64,000 bases of DNA from Vibrio lentus (lineage in GTDB: Bacteria; Pseudomonadota; Gammaproteobacteria; Enterobacterales; Vibrionaceae), in assembly GCF_030409755.1 (NCBI RefSeq), contig NZ_JAUFQE010000003.1, positions 186,001 to 250,000 on the forward strand, read 5' to 3'. The translations under genes were made by a program, and so were the position numbers. A model generated the notes under the pieces. That model was given only the letters and a program-made list of their open reading frames with translations, had not been told where the DNA came from and did not search any database. Below are positions 1-9,867 of this stretch, piece after piece. How positions within the stretch are numbered: position 1 is the stretch's first letter; each line of letters opens with the position of its first letter.

Positions 1-705
1 CATCTCCGTGAAGGAGAAGTGAATATCGGTTTTTCTGATGGGGAGGAATTTTACATGCCCCGCTTAACCGAATTTTGTAATCTCGCGGTCATGATTACAC
101 CTAGATTGCTGATTGAAATCGCTGGCGAAGAACTACTGAAAGAACCTTGGTACAGTGATGTTTCATTTTTTGTCAAGAATGTAGGTAAAAGCCCAAAAGC
201 GGTATCAGCGGCTTTGAACTTAGCAACCTTGATGAATGAATCTCCCCAACGCAAAATATTGCTTCATGCTGCGGTACTTAATTACATCCATTGGAGTCTT
301 GAAGACAGCAGCGAGCAATCATGCAAATGCAATATCAGTGCTAGGGAAAAACATCGATTAGAAGCCGCAAAACGCTACTTACTGAAAGACTTGAGTGAAC
401 CACCAACAATATCCGAAATTGCCGCGGTGGTTGGGCTTAATCAGTGCAAACTGAAAAGAGGCTTTAAAATTCTCTATAACTGCAGTATTTATGCATATTT
501 TCAAAAAAAAAGAATGAAGAAAGCGCTCGACCTTCTACGACAATACAACGTAACAGAAACCGCGATGATACTTGGCTACAGCAATGTTAGTCACTTCAGT
601 GCTGCATTCAAAAAACAGTTCAATATTTTGCCTAAGGATGCACGGCGAGAACTTATAGCCAGTGTGGAAGATAATAAGGTTTGGTTCTGTCGCAAATCTA
701 GTTAG
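1..705 (+). CDS. AraC-family transcriptional regulator, 5' end outside window
   Basis: The reading frame is open to base 1, so the start lies upstream; the GTG at 19 is probably internal. The last ~100 residues are a classical AraC/XylS double helix-turn-helix: a first helix pair around EIAAVVGLNQCKLKRGFK and a second around ILGYSNVSHFSAAFKKQF. The part upstream, with a PRLLIEIAG segment, resembles the effector domain of PchR-like AraC regulators of siderophore genes. That subfamily call is inference. The stop overlaps a transposase fragment on the other strand, which marks a rearrangement just downstream, so the gene it once controlled may be lost or lie to the left. Confidence 0.85.
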   Translation, partial: HLREGEVNIGFSDGEEFYMPRLTEFCNLAVMITPRLLIEIAGEELLKEPWYSDVSFFVKNVGKSPKAVSAALNLATLMNESPQRKILLHAAVLNYIHWSLEDSSEQSCKCNISAREKHRLEAAKRYLLKDLSEPPTISEIAAVVGLNQCKLKRGFKILYNCSIYAYFQKKRMKKALDLLRQYNVTETAMILGYSNVSHFSAAFKKQFNILPKDARRELIASVEDNKVWFCRKSS

Positions 706-1062
706 AGGCGTGACAGCCCCATCCTACAGATACAATTATACTGCGAGTGCGTAGAATCGTTCAAAGGCCGTCGAAGCACTTCAATCAGGTTAAGCATCTT
801 CCCTGTCAGCCAGAGTTGAACATTGATGTTATGCAGCGCTAACGCGTTGGCACCACTCTTATCGATAACCACTTTTTCTGGTAATCCATTATAGCCGATT
901 GCCTTGGTAAAGAAGGCGCGAGCCGCTTTCTCATCACGGCGATTACAGAGTAAAAAATCAATGACATGGCCGTACTTATCAACCGCTCGATAGTAATATT
1001 TCCACTGACCTTTGACGTTAATGTACGTCTCGTCCATTCGCCACGAAGGAGCCCCGTTTAAT
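702..1062 (-). pseudogene. IS6-family transposase fragment
   Basis: Reading leftward from about 1062, the frame contains WRMDETYINVKGQWKYYYRA, the first catalytic-Asp block of IS6/IS26-type DDE transposases, followed by VDFxLxxRRDEKAARAFF-like residues and VVIDKSGAN around the second Asp. The N-terminal helix-turn-helix and the C-terminal catalytic Glu region are missing; after NLIEV the sequence no longer matches the family. About 120 residues of a normal ~235 remain, so it is an inactive remnant. Its left end abuts the AraC gene stop and its right end runs into AT-rich DNA. Confidence 0.8.
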
Positions 1063-1391
1063 ATTATTTTAGATATAAATAATATATTAATTAGAAAATT
1101 ACATTATTTAATAAAGTATCACTCACCCCTCAAAACATGGCCATTAACGTACTGTATCCAATATAAAAACCCAAAAATGAAAATTAATTATCAATAAATT
1201 TCATTTTCCCCACCTTTTACCTACGCTATTTAATTTTTCTATAATTATATAACATTAAAAACGAACATGTTTTGGCAAACCGAAGTCCCCTTCTAAAGAG
1301 CTAGGGTTTTCTTAGCTATTATATCTCGCTAACTTTTTTAAAGGACGACCAATTAAAATTAAGTATTTTATTTATTATTTAGGTTGACGTA
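1063..1391. other. AT-rich intergenic spacer
   Basis: Very AT-rich DNA between the IS6 remnant and the lipoprotein gene. No convincing gene. A weak Zur-like half site (TATAACATT near 1245) has no good partner half. Confidence 0.5.
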
Positions 1392-3950
1392 ATGAAAATT
1401 AGATTACCCCTTGTTAGTCTTTCACTTCTGCTTCTTCTTGGTTGTAAAGAAAAAGCGGGCTCTGAGGTGCAGAAGATATTTGCCGGTGAATTACTCCTCT
1501 CACCAAATGAAATGGTTGGTTTCTCAGAAATCGTGGAGAGCGAACCTCAAATACCTGCTGCAATGAACCCAGAGTTTGAGGTCATGTCAGGGAAAGAGTT
1601 CGTAAAACTGACCAAGGATAAAAAGATCGTAGCGCTCAAAAATGGTCAAGCGCAGCTAAAAAATAAACGGAATGGTGATTTATATCACTTAAAAATTGAT
1701 TCAAATGACTTAGGGACAAAATTTTTAAACATAGCTTTCATCGATTTATACTCGGGACTTGTGCTGACTGAAGATGTACCCCTTACCGTAGGTCATCACT
1801 ACGCCTTAGGAATGTCTAGCCGCTTCCCATTAAAGCAAAACGATGTGAAATTAAAGACTCCGATGGGGAAGCTCGTCCAACAAGATGCCCTCGGTAATAT
1901 CTTCCTTACTCCTACCGAGGAAAATCTTCAAGACAAAGAAGAGGAACTTTTAATACAAATCCAAGTGAACGGTCGGGAATACGCGAAATATTTTAAAATA
2001 CAACAAAAACAGTTAAGTGGAAGCAAGCTAATTACTGATCCTCAAAAGCGTTTCTTGCCTGTCGGGGCAGAAGTCGCCCCTTTGGTTTCGTATATTAACG
2101 CGGACGGGAAGGTTCACCCTGTTAGAGCGGAGTTGTTAACTTATGTAATTGAAGGACAAAAACTATCTCTGGCAGAACTCCACGATTTTCTGTCAAATCC
2201 AAGGAACATAGGACGTCATGAGATCTTAGTTAAACACCCCAATATAGTCGAGGCGGCGAGTTTAAATTATGAAATTGTAACGTTGGGCGATTTTGTGACA
2301 ATGTTCGAAACCACTGTCAACCTGCCATCTTTACCAGAAGTATTACAAGCACATATCGATGTTCCATATCGTCTACTTATCACAAGCAACGGAGTAGATG
2401 TCACATCCTTAGTCGAAATCGAGGTAAGCCCTGACGGGGCTGGGAGGATTGAAGACGGTTTTCTTATTATGTCTGAAAACGCCTTAGTCTCTCTCTCGAT
2501 TAACGGGAGTAAGCTTTCTTCGTACCTACCCCATCAGCCCGATTATTACAAAGTGAAGGTAGATAACACAGATCTACGTTTAAACCTTAATGTAGCAGAT
2601 AGCCTCTACACGAGAAGGGATAAAGGCTTGCCCGTCCGTTTATTATTGAATGACGTTAATGTCACTAACCGTAACCTAGAAGTTGAATTCATTAACTCCA
2701 ACGGTGAAAAAGTCCCCGGAAGTAAAGGAAAAAAAGCCTGGTCAACCTGTAATTTGAGTTTCTCTGAACCACGGGCAATGGTTCTTTTTGATGACAAAAT
2801 TTATGGAGTGCCAGGAAACCAAACGCATGAATCATTGTTCACGTTTGACTGCCGTGAAAGAGATTATATCAACCCAATCCAAGCTATAGATTTTGTGGCG
2901 ATAAGCAGTATGGGGAGCAATGAGATAATAAACCGCTCTGGCGCACCTTCATTAAAGCACATCGAAACAAATGGTGTTTATAGGATATCGTATGATAAGT
3001 TTAACCAACAACCAGTTCAGGTTAATGTCTCTCCATTTCTGAACGACATTTTCAATCATTATAGCAAAAATTGGCTTATAGGACCGTACACAGTTTCAGG
3101 TTCTGAAGACCTAATAGTAGATTCATGGGGGAACCTAACGTTTTTAGGAAACTTCCAACCATCTCTCCTAACTCTCGAATTTCAAGCAGAAGAACTAATC
3201 ACCTATGATCTTGAGATTGATTACAACAACATCAAAACATCAGATACTCACATATATAATCAAAATCATCATTCAATGACTCTTGCCAAAAATATTGAAT
3301 TAGATGGTCAACAGCTATCTTTCGAAGATATACCTTACCTAAAATTGGGGAGTCCAATAATGGTAAGTGCTATAAATGAAGAAGGTGAAAATACAGATAT
3401 TACTTCTCACATTCGCCTTAAGGCCGATAGAAACACTGAGAATGATGCCATCATATTAAGCGGTAATCGGTTGTACATAAACAATAATGGGTCGGAGGGT
3501 CAATATCGATTTGATTTGTTAGATAATACATACAGGCAAGAGTTTGCAAGCGTCCTTTTTAACGTCGTCGACACGATGAAAATACGTGTCATTCAAGGTC
3601 CACACTTAGATACGTCAATACCCGTAGGCTCAACTGGTCGCTTGGCATTTAAAAGAAAAGACGGGACAGACTATGAAATTAAATTCAATCGAACCACCTC
3701 TTTTTTAAGGTCTTATCAATACATGTCTACAATGTATGGTAATATTTTCTCGAAATCAGGGGGGAATATTTTACCAGTAGATACTAAATTAAATGTAATC
3801 AATGTGATAGGCTCAGCTTATCGAAATGGCTTTGGTATCAGTGATAATCTAATGGCCGAACTGGAACAACCTATTCAATATGACTTCGAGATTATCGATC
3901 CATCAGGAAACTTATTATTTTACCAGTCCCGCTCACTGATTATCCATTGA
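1392..3950 (+). CDS. large secreted lipoprotein, unknown function
   Basis: A protein of 852 residues with a lipoprotein signal (MKIRLPLVSLSLLLLLGC, lipobox LLGC, lipidated Cys18), so it should be anchored to a membrane, probably the outer one. The rest is beta-rich and polar, with repeated segments of the kind VxVxxNGxxVTxLVEI seen in Ig-like surface proteins, but I recognise no named domain. It starts at ATG 1392 with a modest AGG upstream and is followed by a clear hairpin terminator, so it is a single-gene unit. Intact and long, unlike many neighbours; a surface or cell-contact role is only a guess. Confidence 0.8.
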   Translation: MKIRLPLVSLSLLLLLGCKEKAGSEVQKIFAGELLLSPNEMVGFSEIVESEPQIPAAMNPEFEVMSGKEFVKLTKDKKIVALKNGQAQLKNKRNGDLYHLKIDSNDLGTKFLNIAFIDLYSGLVLTEDVPLTVGHHYALGMSSRFPLKQNDVKLKTPMGKLVQQDALGNIFLTPTEENLQDKEEELLIQIQVNGREYAKYFKIQQKQLSGSKLITDPQKRFLPVGAEVAPLVSYINADGKVHPVRAELLTYVIEGQKLSLAELHDFLSNPRNIGRHEILVKHPNIVEAASLNYEIVTLGDFVTMFETTVNLPSLPEVLQAHIDVPYRLLITSNGVDVTSLVEIEVSPDGAGRIEDGFLIMSENALVSLSINGSKLSSYLPHQPDYYKVKVDNTDLRLNLNVADSLYTRRDKGLPVRLLLNDVNVTNRNLEVEFINSNGEKVPGSKGKKAWSTCNLSFSEPRAMVLFDDKIYGVPGNQTHESLFTFDCRERDYINPIQAIDFVAISSMGSNEIINRSGAPSLKHIETNGVYRISYDKFNQQPVQVNVSPFLNDIFNHYSKNWLIGPYTVSGSEDLIVDSWGNLTFLGNFQPSLLTLEFQAEELITYDLEIDYNNIKTSDTHIYNQNHHSMTLAKNIELDGQQLSFEDIPYLKLGSPIMVSAINEEGENTDITSHIRLKADRNTENDAIILSGNRLYINNNGSEGQYRFDLLDNTYRQEFASVLFNVVDTMKIRVIQGPHLDTSIPVGSTGRLAFKRKDGTDYEIKFNRTTSFLRSYQYMSTMYGNIFSKSGGNILPVDTKLNVINVIGSAYRNGFGISDNLMAELEQPIQYDFEIIDPSGNLLFYQSRSLIIH

Positions 3951-3968
3951 TTAACAAAAAAATAGACT

Positions 3969-3998
3969 AAGAATGTCGTCTGGAGCGGCATTCTTTTC
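3969..3998 (+). terminator. rho-independent terminator of the lipoprotein gene
   Basis: Inverted repeat AAGAATGTCG / CGGCATTCTT (one mismatch) around a 7-base loop, followed by a short T-rich tail, 19 bases after the stop codon. Confidence 0.7.
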
Positions 3999-4514
3999 TA
4001 AAAAATCACCTCAAACATCAAGATTAACGATTAAAAATTTACACTATAAATAGCCTCCACCCTATTACATCGCACTTATCTATTTTTCGCTGATGATTCA
4101 ATAACATTTTATATTCTTACAGATAACCATTAGATAAAACCTACCCCTCTATTGGAAGGGGTTGTGGTGTAAATTTGACCACACGCTGTATCTACATTAA
4201 TACTCCAAGTACTGACAAGATTCTAGAACGCACCATCACATCAAGCAATCCCATAAAATAAATATCATTTAGAGACTGGGGGCATTTCGCAGACAGTATC
4301 TAACTCTAAATCCCATCATAAACCCTTAATGAAAATAAATTAAATTTAAATTATTACCAAATAGCCTTTATATTCGTTATTTTATTTAATGATTTTAAAT
4401 TTAACTAAAATCCCCTTTCTAAGGAGAACAATTAACTAGATTTAAATACATTTCCATTCAATTAACTTTAGCCGTTGAAATCATGGTTTTTCTTATAAAA
4501 AAGAGTACGTTGCT
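3999..4514. other. intergenic region without recognised gene
   Basis: 516 AT-rich bases. A CCCCTCTATTGGAAGGGG hairpin lies near 4144. No coding frame of note on either strand. Confidence 0.5.
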
Positions 4515-4688
4515 ATGATAAATAAAAAACTAGAAAAAACAATTCAAAAAAAACGAGGTTTAGAGACTCTATTACGCTATCTTCGGATTAAGTTAAAAAG
4601 TAGAAAAAATAAAAATGCATCTCTCGATGTGAGATACCTTTCTGACCATTTAAAAAAAGATATTGGGGTATATGATAAGTACCGCTAA
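4515..4688 (+). CDS. DUF1127-like small basic protein
   Basis: A 57-residue frame from ATG 4515 to TAA 4688. The N-terminal half is very basic (KKLEKTIQKKRGLETLLRYL) and the C-terminal end, YLSDHLKKDIGVYDKYR, matches the shape of the DUF1127/YjiS microproteins, whose hallmark is L-x-D-x-x-L-x-D-I-G followed by a basic tail. Members are 45-75 residues and some bind RNA or affect phosphate and carbon uptake in other bacteria. No strong ribosome binding site is visible, which lowers confidence. It stands alone between the lipoprotein and the AbrB-like gene. Confidence 0.5.
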   Translation: MINKKLEKTIQKKRGLETLLRYLRIKLKSRKNKNASLDVRYLSDHLKKDIGVYDKYR

Positions 4689-4834
4689 CATAATTAATGT
4701 ATCTTCGTCCTCTTGCTTACTGGTTATGTCGCAAAGTTTGGTTGACTACATACGCACTAATTTTTAGATGCAATTAGACTGCTAGCACAAAATTAATTCC
4801 AAGCAAATAAGCCTTCAGGATTGTAGAGCTGTCT

Positions 4835-4945
4835 ATTATCATAGCTCCAGTTCTGCAAGCGGCAGAACTGGCTCCATCATCAGGTTCCTACCCCAGGCAA
4901 GGAGGCATCTTACCTTTCCGGTAACTTTGCTCAGCTATTAGACAA
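4835..4945 (+). ncRNA. candidate structured RNA leader
   Basis: About 80-190 bases upstream of the AbrB-family start lies a GC-richer block in AT-rich surroundings. It contains a strong hairpin CCAGTTCTGC / GCAGAACTGG around 4850-4875, and then TTACC / GGTAA around a TTTCC loop, enclosed by a possible GCAA / TTGC stem near 4895-4932. Local composition and stacked helices suggest a leader RNA or riboswitch, but it matches no riboswitch consensus I know, and the strand is assumed from the downstream gene. Confidence 0.25.
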
Positions 4946-5027
4946 TGGTCAATAACATAGATGTGATTAATAACCAAATTTCCGCTTTATTACCATCTTT
5001 CAAGCTGAACAAGAGGGAAACCAAAAC

Positions 5028-6038
5028 ATGTATCTAGCCTCATTCATAGCTTTGGTTGGCTCGCTATTATTTACATATTTCGGGATACCACTAGGTGCAA
5101 TGTTCGGTGCTCTAATTGCTCTTTTATTAACGTCAAAAGCAGGGTTTACTCTAACTCTTCCCAAAAGCACATTGACTGGTGTCCAGTTAATCCTTGGGAC
5201 CACAGTGGGCTCAATCGTCCCTGTACAAACTCTTTCCAAGGGTTATCCGATGTTACTTTTTGTAGGACTCGTCCTTTGTATGTCAGCACAAGTTCTCACC
5301 TCCTATATCTGGCTTTATAAGCGAGAGAAATGGTCAAAATATGAAAGCCTACTTGGGTCGGTTCCGGGAGCAATGGCCGCGGTTCTTGTCATTAATGAAA
5401 AGCACAATTCGCCTTCTAGTAAAGTAGTTTTCACTCACACAGTTCGACTCATATTCTTAATCATTGCTTCCGCTCTTCTTGTCTCAACGGACAAATCACC
5501 AGTTCCTGGACCTGCTATTTCATTAGACAATCTTTGTATACTTCTCCCACTTTTCCTCGCCTACTTTTCAGGTTTACTTTTCGATAAAATTGGGACTCCT
5601 GCACCGTATATGGTAACTGGAATGTTAGCAACTATGTTTGTAAACGCAGGGTTACCGTCATACAATTTTCTTGTTCCGACAGAACTTGTATTTATTGCGA
5701 CATCCGCTCTAGGGGCATTGATAGGGATCCGTCTAAAAGATATAACTGGTGCAGATGTCTTCTCTTATGCGCGAGCAGGGATCATTGCTACAACGTTAAG
5801 TCTTACAGTAACGGTTAGTTTTGCTTATATATTCAGTAAGCTAATTGATAAGGAGTTCCTAGTACTCTTGATGTCATGGGTTCCAGGCAGTGTTGAGTCG
5901 ATGACTGTTGCTGCTATTTATCTTGGGCTAGAGCCTGCACTAATTATGCTTAGTCATATCATTCGCATGATAATCTTTCATTCTATTCCTCTCTGCTCCA
6001 ATGTTTATAAACATTTACGAAGCAATTATGAAAGGTGA
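5028..6038 (+). CDS. AbrB/AidB-family membrane protein (PF05145-like)
   Basis: A 336-residue polytopic protein with ~10 hydrophobic segments in two similar halves. Each half carries the GxPLGxMFGAL / GTPAPYMVTG type glycine-rich entry and a WVPGSVESM / GSVPGAMAA type motif typical of the AbrB family (formerly annotated ammonia monooxygenase or AidB regulator). Proteins of this family are thought to be transporters, but substrates are not established. An AGAGGGA ribosome binding site precedes ATG 5028. It is separated by 730 bases from the FAD enzyme and MFS gene, so co-function with them is only possible. Confidence 0.75.
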   Translation: MYLASFIALVGSLLFTYFGIPLGAMFGALIALLLTSKAGFTLTLPKSTLTGVQLILGTTVGSIVPVQTLSKGYPMLLFVGLVLCMSAQVLTSYIWLYKREKWSKYESLLGSVPGAMAAVLVINEKHNSPSSKVVFTHTVRLIFLIIASALLVSTDKSPVPGPAISLDNLCILLPLFLAYFSGLLFDKIGTPAPYMVTGMLATMFVNAGLPSYNFLVPTELVFIATSALGALIGIRLKDITGADVFSYARAGIIATTLSLTVTVSFAYIFSKLIDKEFLVLLMSWVPGSVESMTVAAIYLGLEPALIMLSHIIRMIIFHSIPLCSNVYKHLRSNYER

Positions 6039-6770
6039 CATTGGCTTAGTTTCATTAAAAAACCTCGGTTAATATTAACGCTATTCTCCTAGGTTAGCCC
6101 AAGTAACCTGAACTCTGTAAACGCATGCGAGCCTTTGGGGTCAATTCATATAGCCAAGCCAATCAATATGACCACTTCCCCATTCCTTTGCACTCATTGG
6201 TTTTATATAAAGCTCATCGACCTGTTCAACAGCAACACCATAATTCGTGTGTTCATGAAGCCTTAACCAAGAGTTGCTTCCCTTGGTTTACTCGCCACCT
6301 TTGGTATTTTAACTTTGGTGTCGTAACTCACACTTATTTACAGAACTCCAAGTGTGACTCACCAAAACCCTAGTCATAAAGTTTGGTGCACTTATGTTGT
6401 TCCAAAAAATCCCCTTCATATCTAAGCCATTCAACCTCCTCATCGGTACCATGCCATTTATGTCAGTTAGGAGCCTCGAAGGTATTAATAACGAAAGAAG
6501 CCTCCGAGAGGTTTTATGTCTAAATTTTTGTTCAGATTAAGTGCAACTTCGTTGAATTGATCACTACCGACCGAATAATTTTGAGAGAAACTCAAGAGCA
6601 AGGGGCATAAATTATTATTACTTCGATGTGTTTCTATTCTTACACTGTTAGCCTAAAGATTTGATGGGTTAGAATATGACCCCGACGCTGATGAAAATGG
6701 GCCATTTGCTCGAAATTATCCGAGGTTTAAATCAGGCTCACCGTGACATCTTTAATCAACAAGGCTCCTT
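6039..6770. other. intergenic region with a decayed minus-strand coding remnant
   Basis: No intact gene. On the minus strand, 6141-6290 reads WLRLHEHTNYGVAVEQVDEL and continues to GHIDWLGYMN before a stop. The residue mix looks like a C-terminal scrap of a real protein that I do not recognise. A short plus-strand frame of 82 codons across the same bases (6125-6373) has no supporting features and is judged spurious. Confidence 0.35.
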
Positions 6771-8567
6771 ATGAAAAATAATACGATTGGCATCATTGGT
6801 ATTGGCCCTCGAGGACTAAGCGTTTTAGAGCGTATAATAGCCCTCTCAATAGATCGCCCCCATCAACCATTAGATATAAAAGTATTTGACCCAAACCTTC
6901 CAGGCTCTGGGTGTCATAATGTCAAACAACCGAATCATTTACTCGTAAATACAGTCAGCTCTCAAATCACTATGTTCGCTGATGAGAGTGTGAGTGAAGC
7001 TAAAAATATAATTTCAGGGCCTAATTTTTATCAATGGTTGTGCGAAAGACCCAAAGATGAGCTAAGTCCTAAAACAATATTGCCGAACGAATACTATTCT
7101 CGTGCTCTTTTTGGTGAGTATCTGAATTGGGTATTTCACTACCTTGTTGATATGTCCTTTTCACATATCACGATCGACTATGTACCTTCTGAAGTTATTG
7201 ATATCACTAAGTTAGATGATCATTCTTGGAATTTACTTGATGACCGAAGCATTATCACCAATGTTGAATATCTCTACTTAACTACAGGGCACACGAAAGC
7301 CAAATATATAAACCCTGATACTGCCCAAGAAATTTTTAATCCATACCCATTAAAAGAAAAACTAAAAAATATCACTTCAAATCAAACGGTCGCTCTCCAA
7401 GGGCTCGGATTAACGGCTTGTGACATTCTGGCAGAGTTGTCGATTGGGCGTGGCGGAGAATTCATCCGCCCTCAAAAAGGTTGCCTTCAATATTTACCTT
7501 CTGGAAATGAGCCCAAAATCATCGCCTATTCACGCTCTGGTCTGCCTTTGTCCGGAAGAGCGGAAAACCAAAAAGGAACATCTAAGCAGTACCATGCTAA
7601 GTTTCTAACTCCTGAGAAGGTCGCCAACTTTAGAGAGCGAGGGGACGTCAGTTTTATAAAAGACATACTGCCTTTGCTTATAAAAGACATGGAGTATGCG
7701 TACTACGAAAGCTACCTAAGCCAAAAGAAAGGGCTTATTGCGGCCCAAAAATTCTGTAACCAGTTTCTATACTCACGACTGCATGAACAGAAAGTGCTCG
7801 TTGCTAAAACCATTTCGATTGAAGATAGGTTTAGTTGGGAGAAACTTGCCGCACCAGTCCCAAGCTACGCGCTTGCCTCTCCAGACGTCTATATTGCTTG
7901 GCTGATAGGTTTCCTTGAAGCCGATATTAAAGAAGCTAAAAAAGGGAACCTCAGTAGCCCAATAAAATCGGCTAGCGACGTATTACGTGACTTAAGAGAT
8001 CTCATTCGAAGTGTTATCGACTTTAAAGGCCTGACGGAAGAATCACATCGTTGGGTTGATTCTGTGTTTATTCCTTTGATGAACCGGCTCGCCGTAGGTC
8101 CACCAAAAGAAAGAATAGAAGAGATGGTCGCTTTGCTTAAAAGTGGTGTACTCAAGTTAAATCTTGGCCCTTCGCCAGACGTAAGGCATTGTTCGAATAC
8201 AAACTTGATCACTCTCAAATCAACGGTGTGGCCTGAACTACAAGAACAAGCCAACATAAAAATTCATGCAAAGATCCCTATACACAGCCCGGGAGACGAT
8301 GGGACTGAGCTCTGGAAAAACCTTTTAGCTAAACAATATACAAGGCTTTACTTCAATGGAAATTATCATCCCGGTGGTATTGATGTAACACCAAACATGA
8401 ATGTGCTCGATGCAAACGGAATCGAGCAAAATAACATTTGGGCGCTAGGCATTCCGACAGAAGGCAATAAATTTTACACCTTTATCATACCTAGACCTGG
8501 AGTTAACTCTACGGCGATTGTCGACGCAGGTAGGTCGGTCCGGGCTCTCTTTAAACAGTTGTCTTAG
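6771..8567 (+). CDS. FAD/NAD(P)-binding oxidoreductase-like protein
   Basis: A 598-residue protein that opens with a dinucleotide-binding fold: IGIIGIGPRGLSVLERI near residues 6-22 (GxGPxG). A second nucleotide site, QTVALQGLGLTACDIL, is near 205-220, and LYLTTGHTK precedes it. The C-terminus (IWALGIPTEGNKFYTFIIPRPG) has the form of the last FAD-contact strand of this superfamily (FAD-NAD(P)-binding, PF13454-like, related to YdhS). The substrate is unknown. The start has an AAGG 8 bases upstream. The MFS transporter starts 13 bases after the stop, so the two are probably one operon that makes or modifies and then exports a small molecule. That last step is inference. Confidence 0.75.
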   Translation: MKNNTIGIIGIGPRGLSVLERIIALSIDRPHQPLDIKVFDPNLPGSGCHNVKQPNHLLVNTVSSQITMFADESVSEAKNIISGPNFYQWLCERPKDELSPKTILPNEYYSRALFGEYLNWVFHYLVDMSFSHITIDYVPSEVIDITKLDDHSWNLLDDRSIITNVEYLYLTTGHTKAKYINPDTAQEIFNPYPLKEKLKNITSNQTVALQGLGLTACDILAELSIGRGGEFIRPQKGCLQYLPSGNEPKIIAYSRSGLPLSGRAENQKGTSKQYHAKFLTPEKVANFRERGDVSFIKDILPLLIKDMEYAYYESYLSQKKGLIAAQKFCNQFLYSRLHEQKVLVAKTISIEDRFSWEKLAAPVPSYALASPDVYIAWLIGFLEADIKEAKKGNLSSPIKSASDVLRDLRDLIRSVIDFKGLTEESHRWVDSVFIPLMNRLAVGPPKERIEEMVALLKSGVLKLNLGPSPDVRHCSNTNLITLKSTVWPELQEQANIKIHAKIPIHSPGDDGTELWKNLLAKQYTRLYFNGNYHPGGIDVTPNMNVLDANGIEQNNIWALGIPTEGNKFYTFIIPRPGVNSTAIVDAGRSVRALFKQLS

Positions 8568-8580
8568 GCCTAGGCTTAAG

Positions 8581-9768
8581 ATGAACAAGATGTCACAAGT
8601 TAAACTATTAAACCGCACCTCTTTCGCAGGGCTAGTTGCAATATTAGTCGGAAATGGCATTGGCCGCTTTGCCTACATAGCCTTAATGCCTGTGCTCATT
8701 CAGAGCAATTGGTTCTCAAGCGAAGATACCTCCATTCTTGGCGCTGCAACACTCATTGGTTATATCTTAGGGGCTCCTGCTTCAAGTTTTTTACAGAAAT
8801 ATTATTCAATAGGCACACTCATACGTGCCTCTCTGTTATTAAGTAGCTTTAGCTACCTTGGTTGTACTTTGAAATCTGCTCCCTTTGAATGGTTTTTGAC
8901 ATTGAGAACCATCGCTGGAGTATCGGGATCCGTTCTTATGGTGCTAGTCCCACCAATGATTGTTAGCCTTCACCCCCAAGAGATGAAAGCAAGAATCAGT
9001 GGCATAGTATTTTCAGGGATTGGTCTTGGTGCGATGATTTCAGGAACGTTCATACCTCTACTTATCTCTCAAAGTGTCGAAAGCGCCTGGTTAGGTATGG
9101 GAACGATCGCTTTCCTCGCCACTGTCTTAACATGGAACACATGGTCTCTCGAGGTTAAACCAAATCACTGCGCTAAAAGCCCCTCAACGTTTAATGCCTT
9201 ATCTAAGTATGAGCGTATCAGTATTAGCTGCGTACTTTTAGCTTATGCCTTTAACGCCATTGGTTATTTACCTCATTCTCTCTTTTGGGTCGACTATATT
9301 GTTCGAGAGCTAGGAATGAGTTTGACGAGTGGTGGCTTTTACTGGGCAATTTTTGGCATCGGTGCTGGTGTTGGACCAATAATTACCGGTACATTAGGTG
9401 ATAAGTTCGGACTTAAAAAAGCACTATTGGTTGCATTTTCGTTTAAAGCGATAGGGGTAGCACTCCCCTTGTTAAGTACAAATAAGATTGCACTTTTTGC
9501 TTCATCTATACTCGTTGGTCTGTTTACCCCTGGCACCGTAACACTCGTCTCAACTTACACCTTAGAAATTGTTGGGACAAAGCTCCATACTAAATCTTGG
9601 GGGGCAATGACAATGGCTTTTGCTATATCGCAAGGCGTAGGTGCCGTTGTGATGGCTCATTACGCCCCACAACTCACCAGCTATAACGTCCTATTTATAA
9701 TCAGTGCGAGTGCACTCATTTTATCGATAGTCTGCCTTGCATTTACATCAACCAAACAGCAAACATAA
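8581..9768 (+). CDS. YbfB/YjiJ-family MFS transporter
   Basis: A 395-residue polytopic protein with ~12 membrane segments. The first helix contains FAGLVAILVGNGIGRFAY, the N-terminal signature of the YbfB/YjiJ (MFS_4) family, and a GDKFGLKKAL loop near residue 275 fits the MFS cytoplasmic motif between helices. An in-frame start at 8518 would overlap the upstream gene; ATG 8581, just after that gene's stop, is more likely. These proteins are assumed to be exporters. Translational closeness to the FAD enzyme points to a shared task. Confidence 0.8.
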   Translation: MNKMSQVKLLNRTSFAGLVAILVGNGIGRFAYIALMPVLIQSNWFSSEDTSILGAATLIGYILGAPASSFLQKYYSIGTLIRASLLLSSFSYLGCTLKSAPFEWFLTLRTIAGVSGSVLMVLVPPMIVSLHPQEMKARISGIVFSGIGLGAMISGTFIPLLISQSVESAWLGMGTIAFLATVLTWNTWSLEVKPNHCAKSPSTFNALSKYERISISCVLLAYAFNAIGYLPHSLFWVDYIVRELGMSLTSGGFYWAIFGIGAGVGPIITGTLGDKFGLKKALLVAFSFKAIGVALPLLSTNKIALFASSILVGLFTPGTVTLVSTYTLEIVGTKLHTKSWGAMTMAFAISQGVGAVVMAHYAPQLTSYNVLFIISASALILSIVCLAFTSTKQQT

Positions 9769-9867
9769 ACATTGCTCAAACGAGTTGTTGCTCATGAAAC
9801 TCTCCCCCATTTCCCTCTAGAGTTGGACGACCTTGGTATACGTCAGACGTAATAACTTTTATCGCTC

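Noticed and set aside
1230..1260. Zur-like TATAACATT upstream of the 1392 lipoprotein
   Set aside because: Only one half site matches; the other half and spacing are poor.
4835..4945. TPP riboswitch on the minus strand (GGAACCTGATGATGG resembles part of the thi box)
   Set aside because: The other conserved TPP elements are absent and no thiamine gene lies on that strand.
6125..6373. 82-codon plus-strand frame as a gene
   Set aside because: No ribosome binding site or domain; residue composition (His/Pro/Cys) looks random, and the minus strand reads better.
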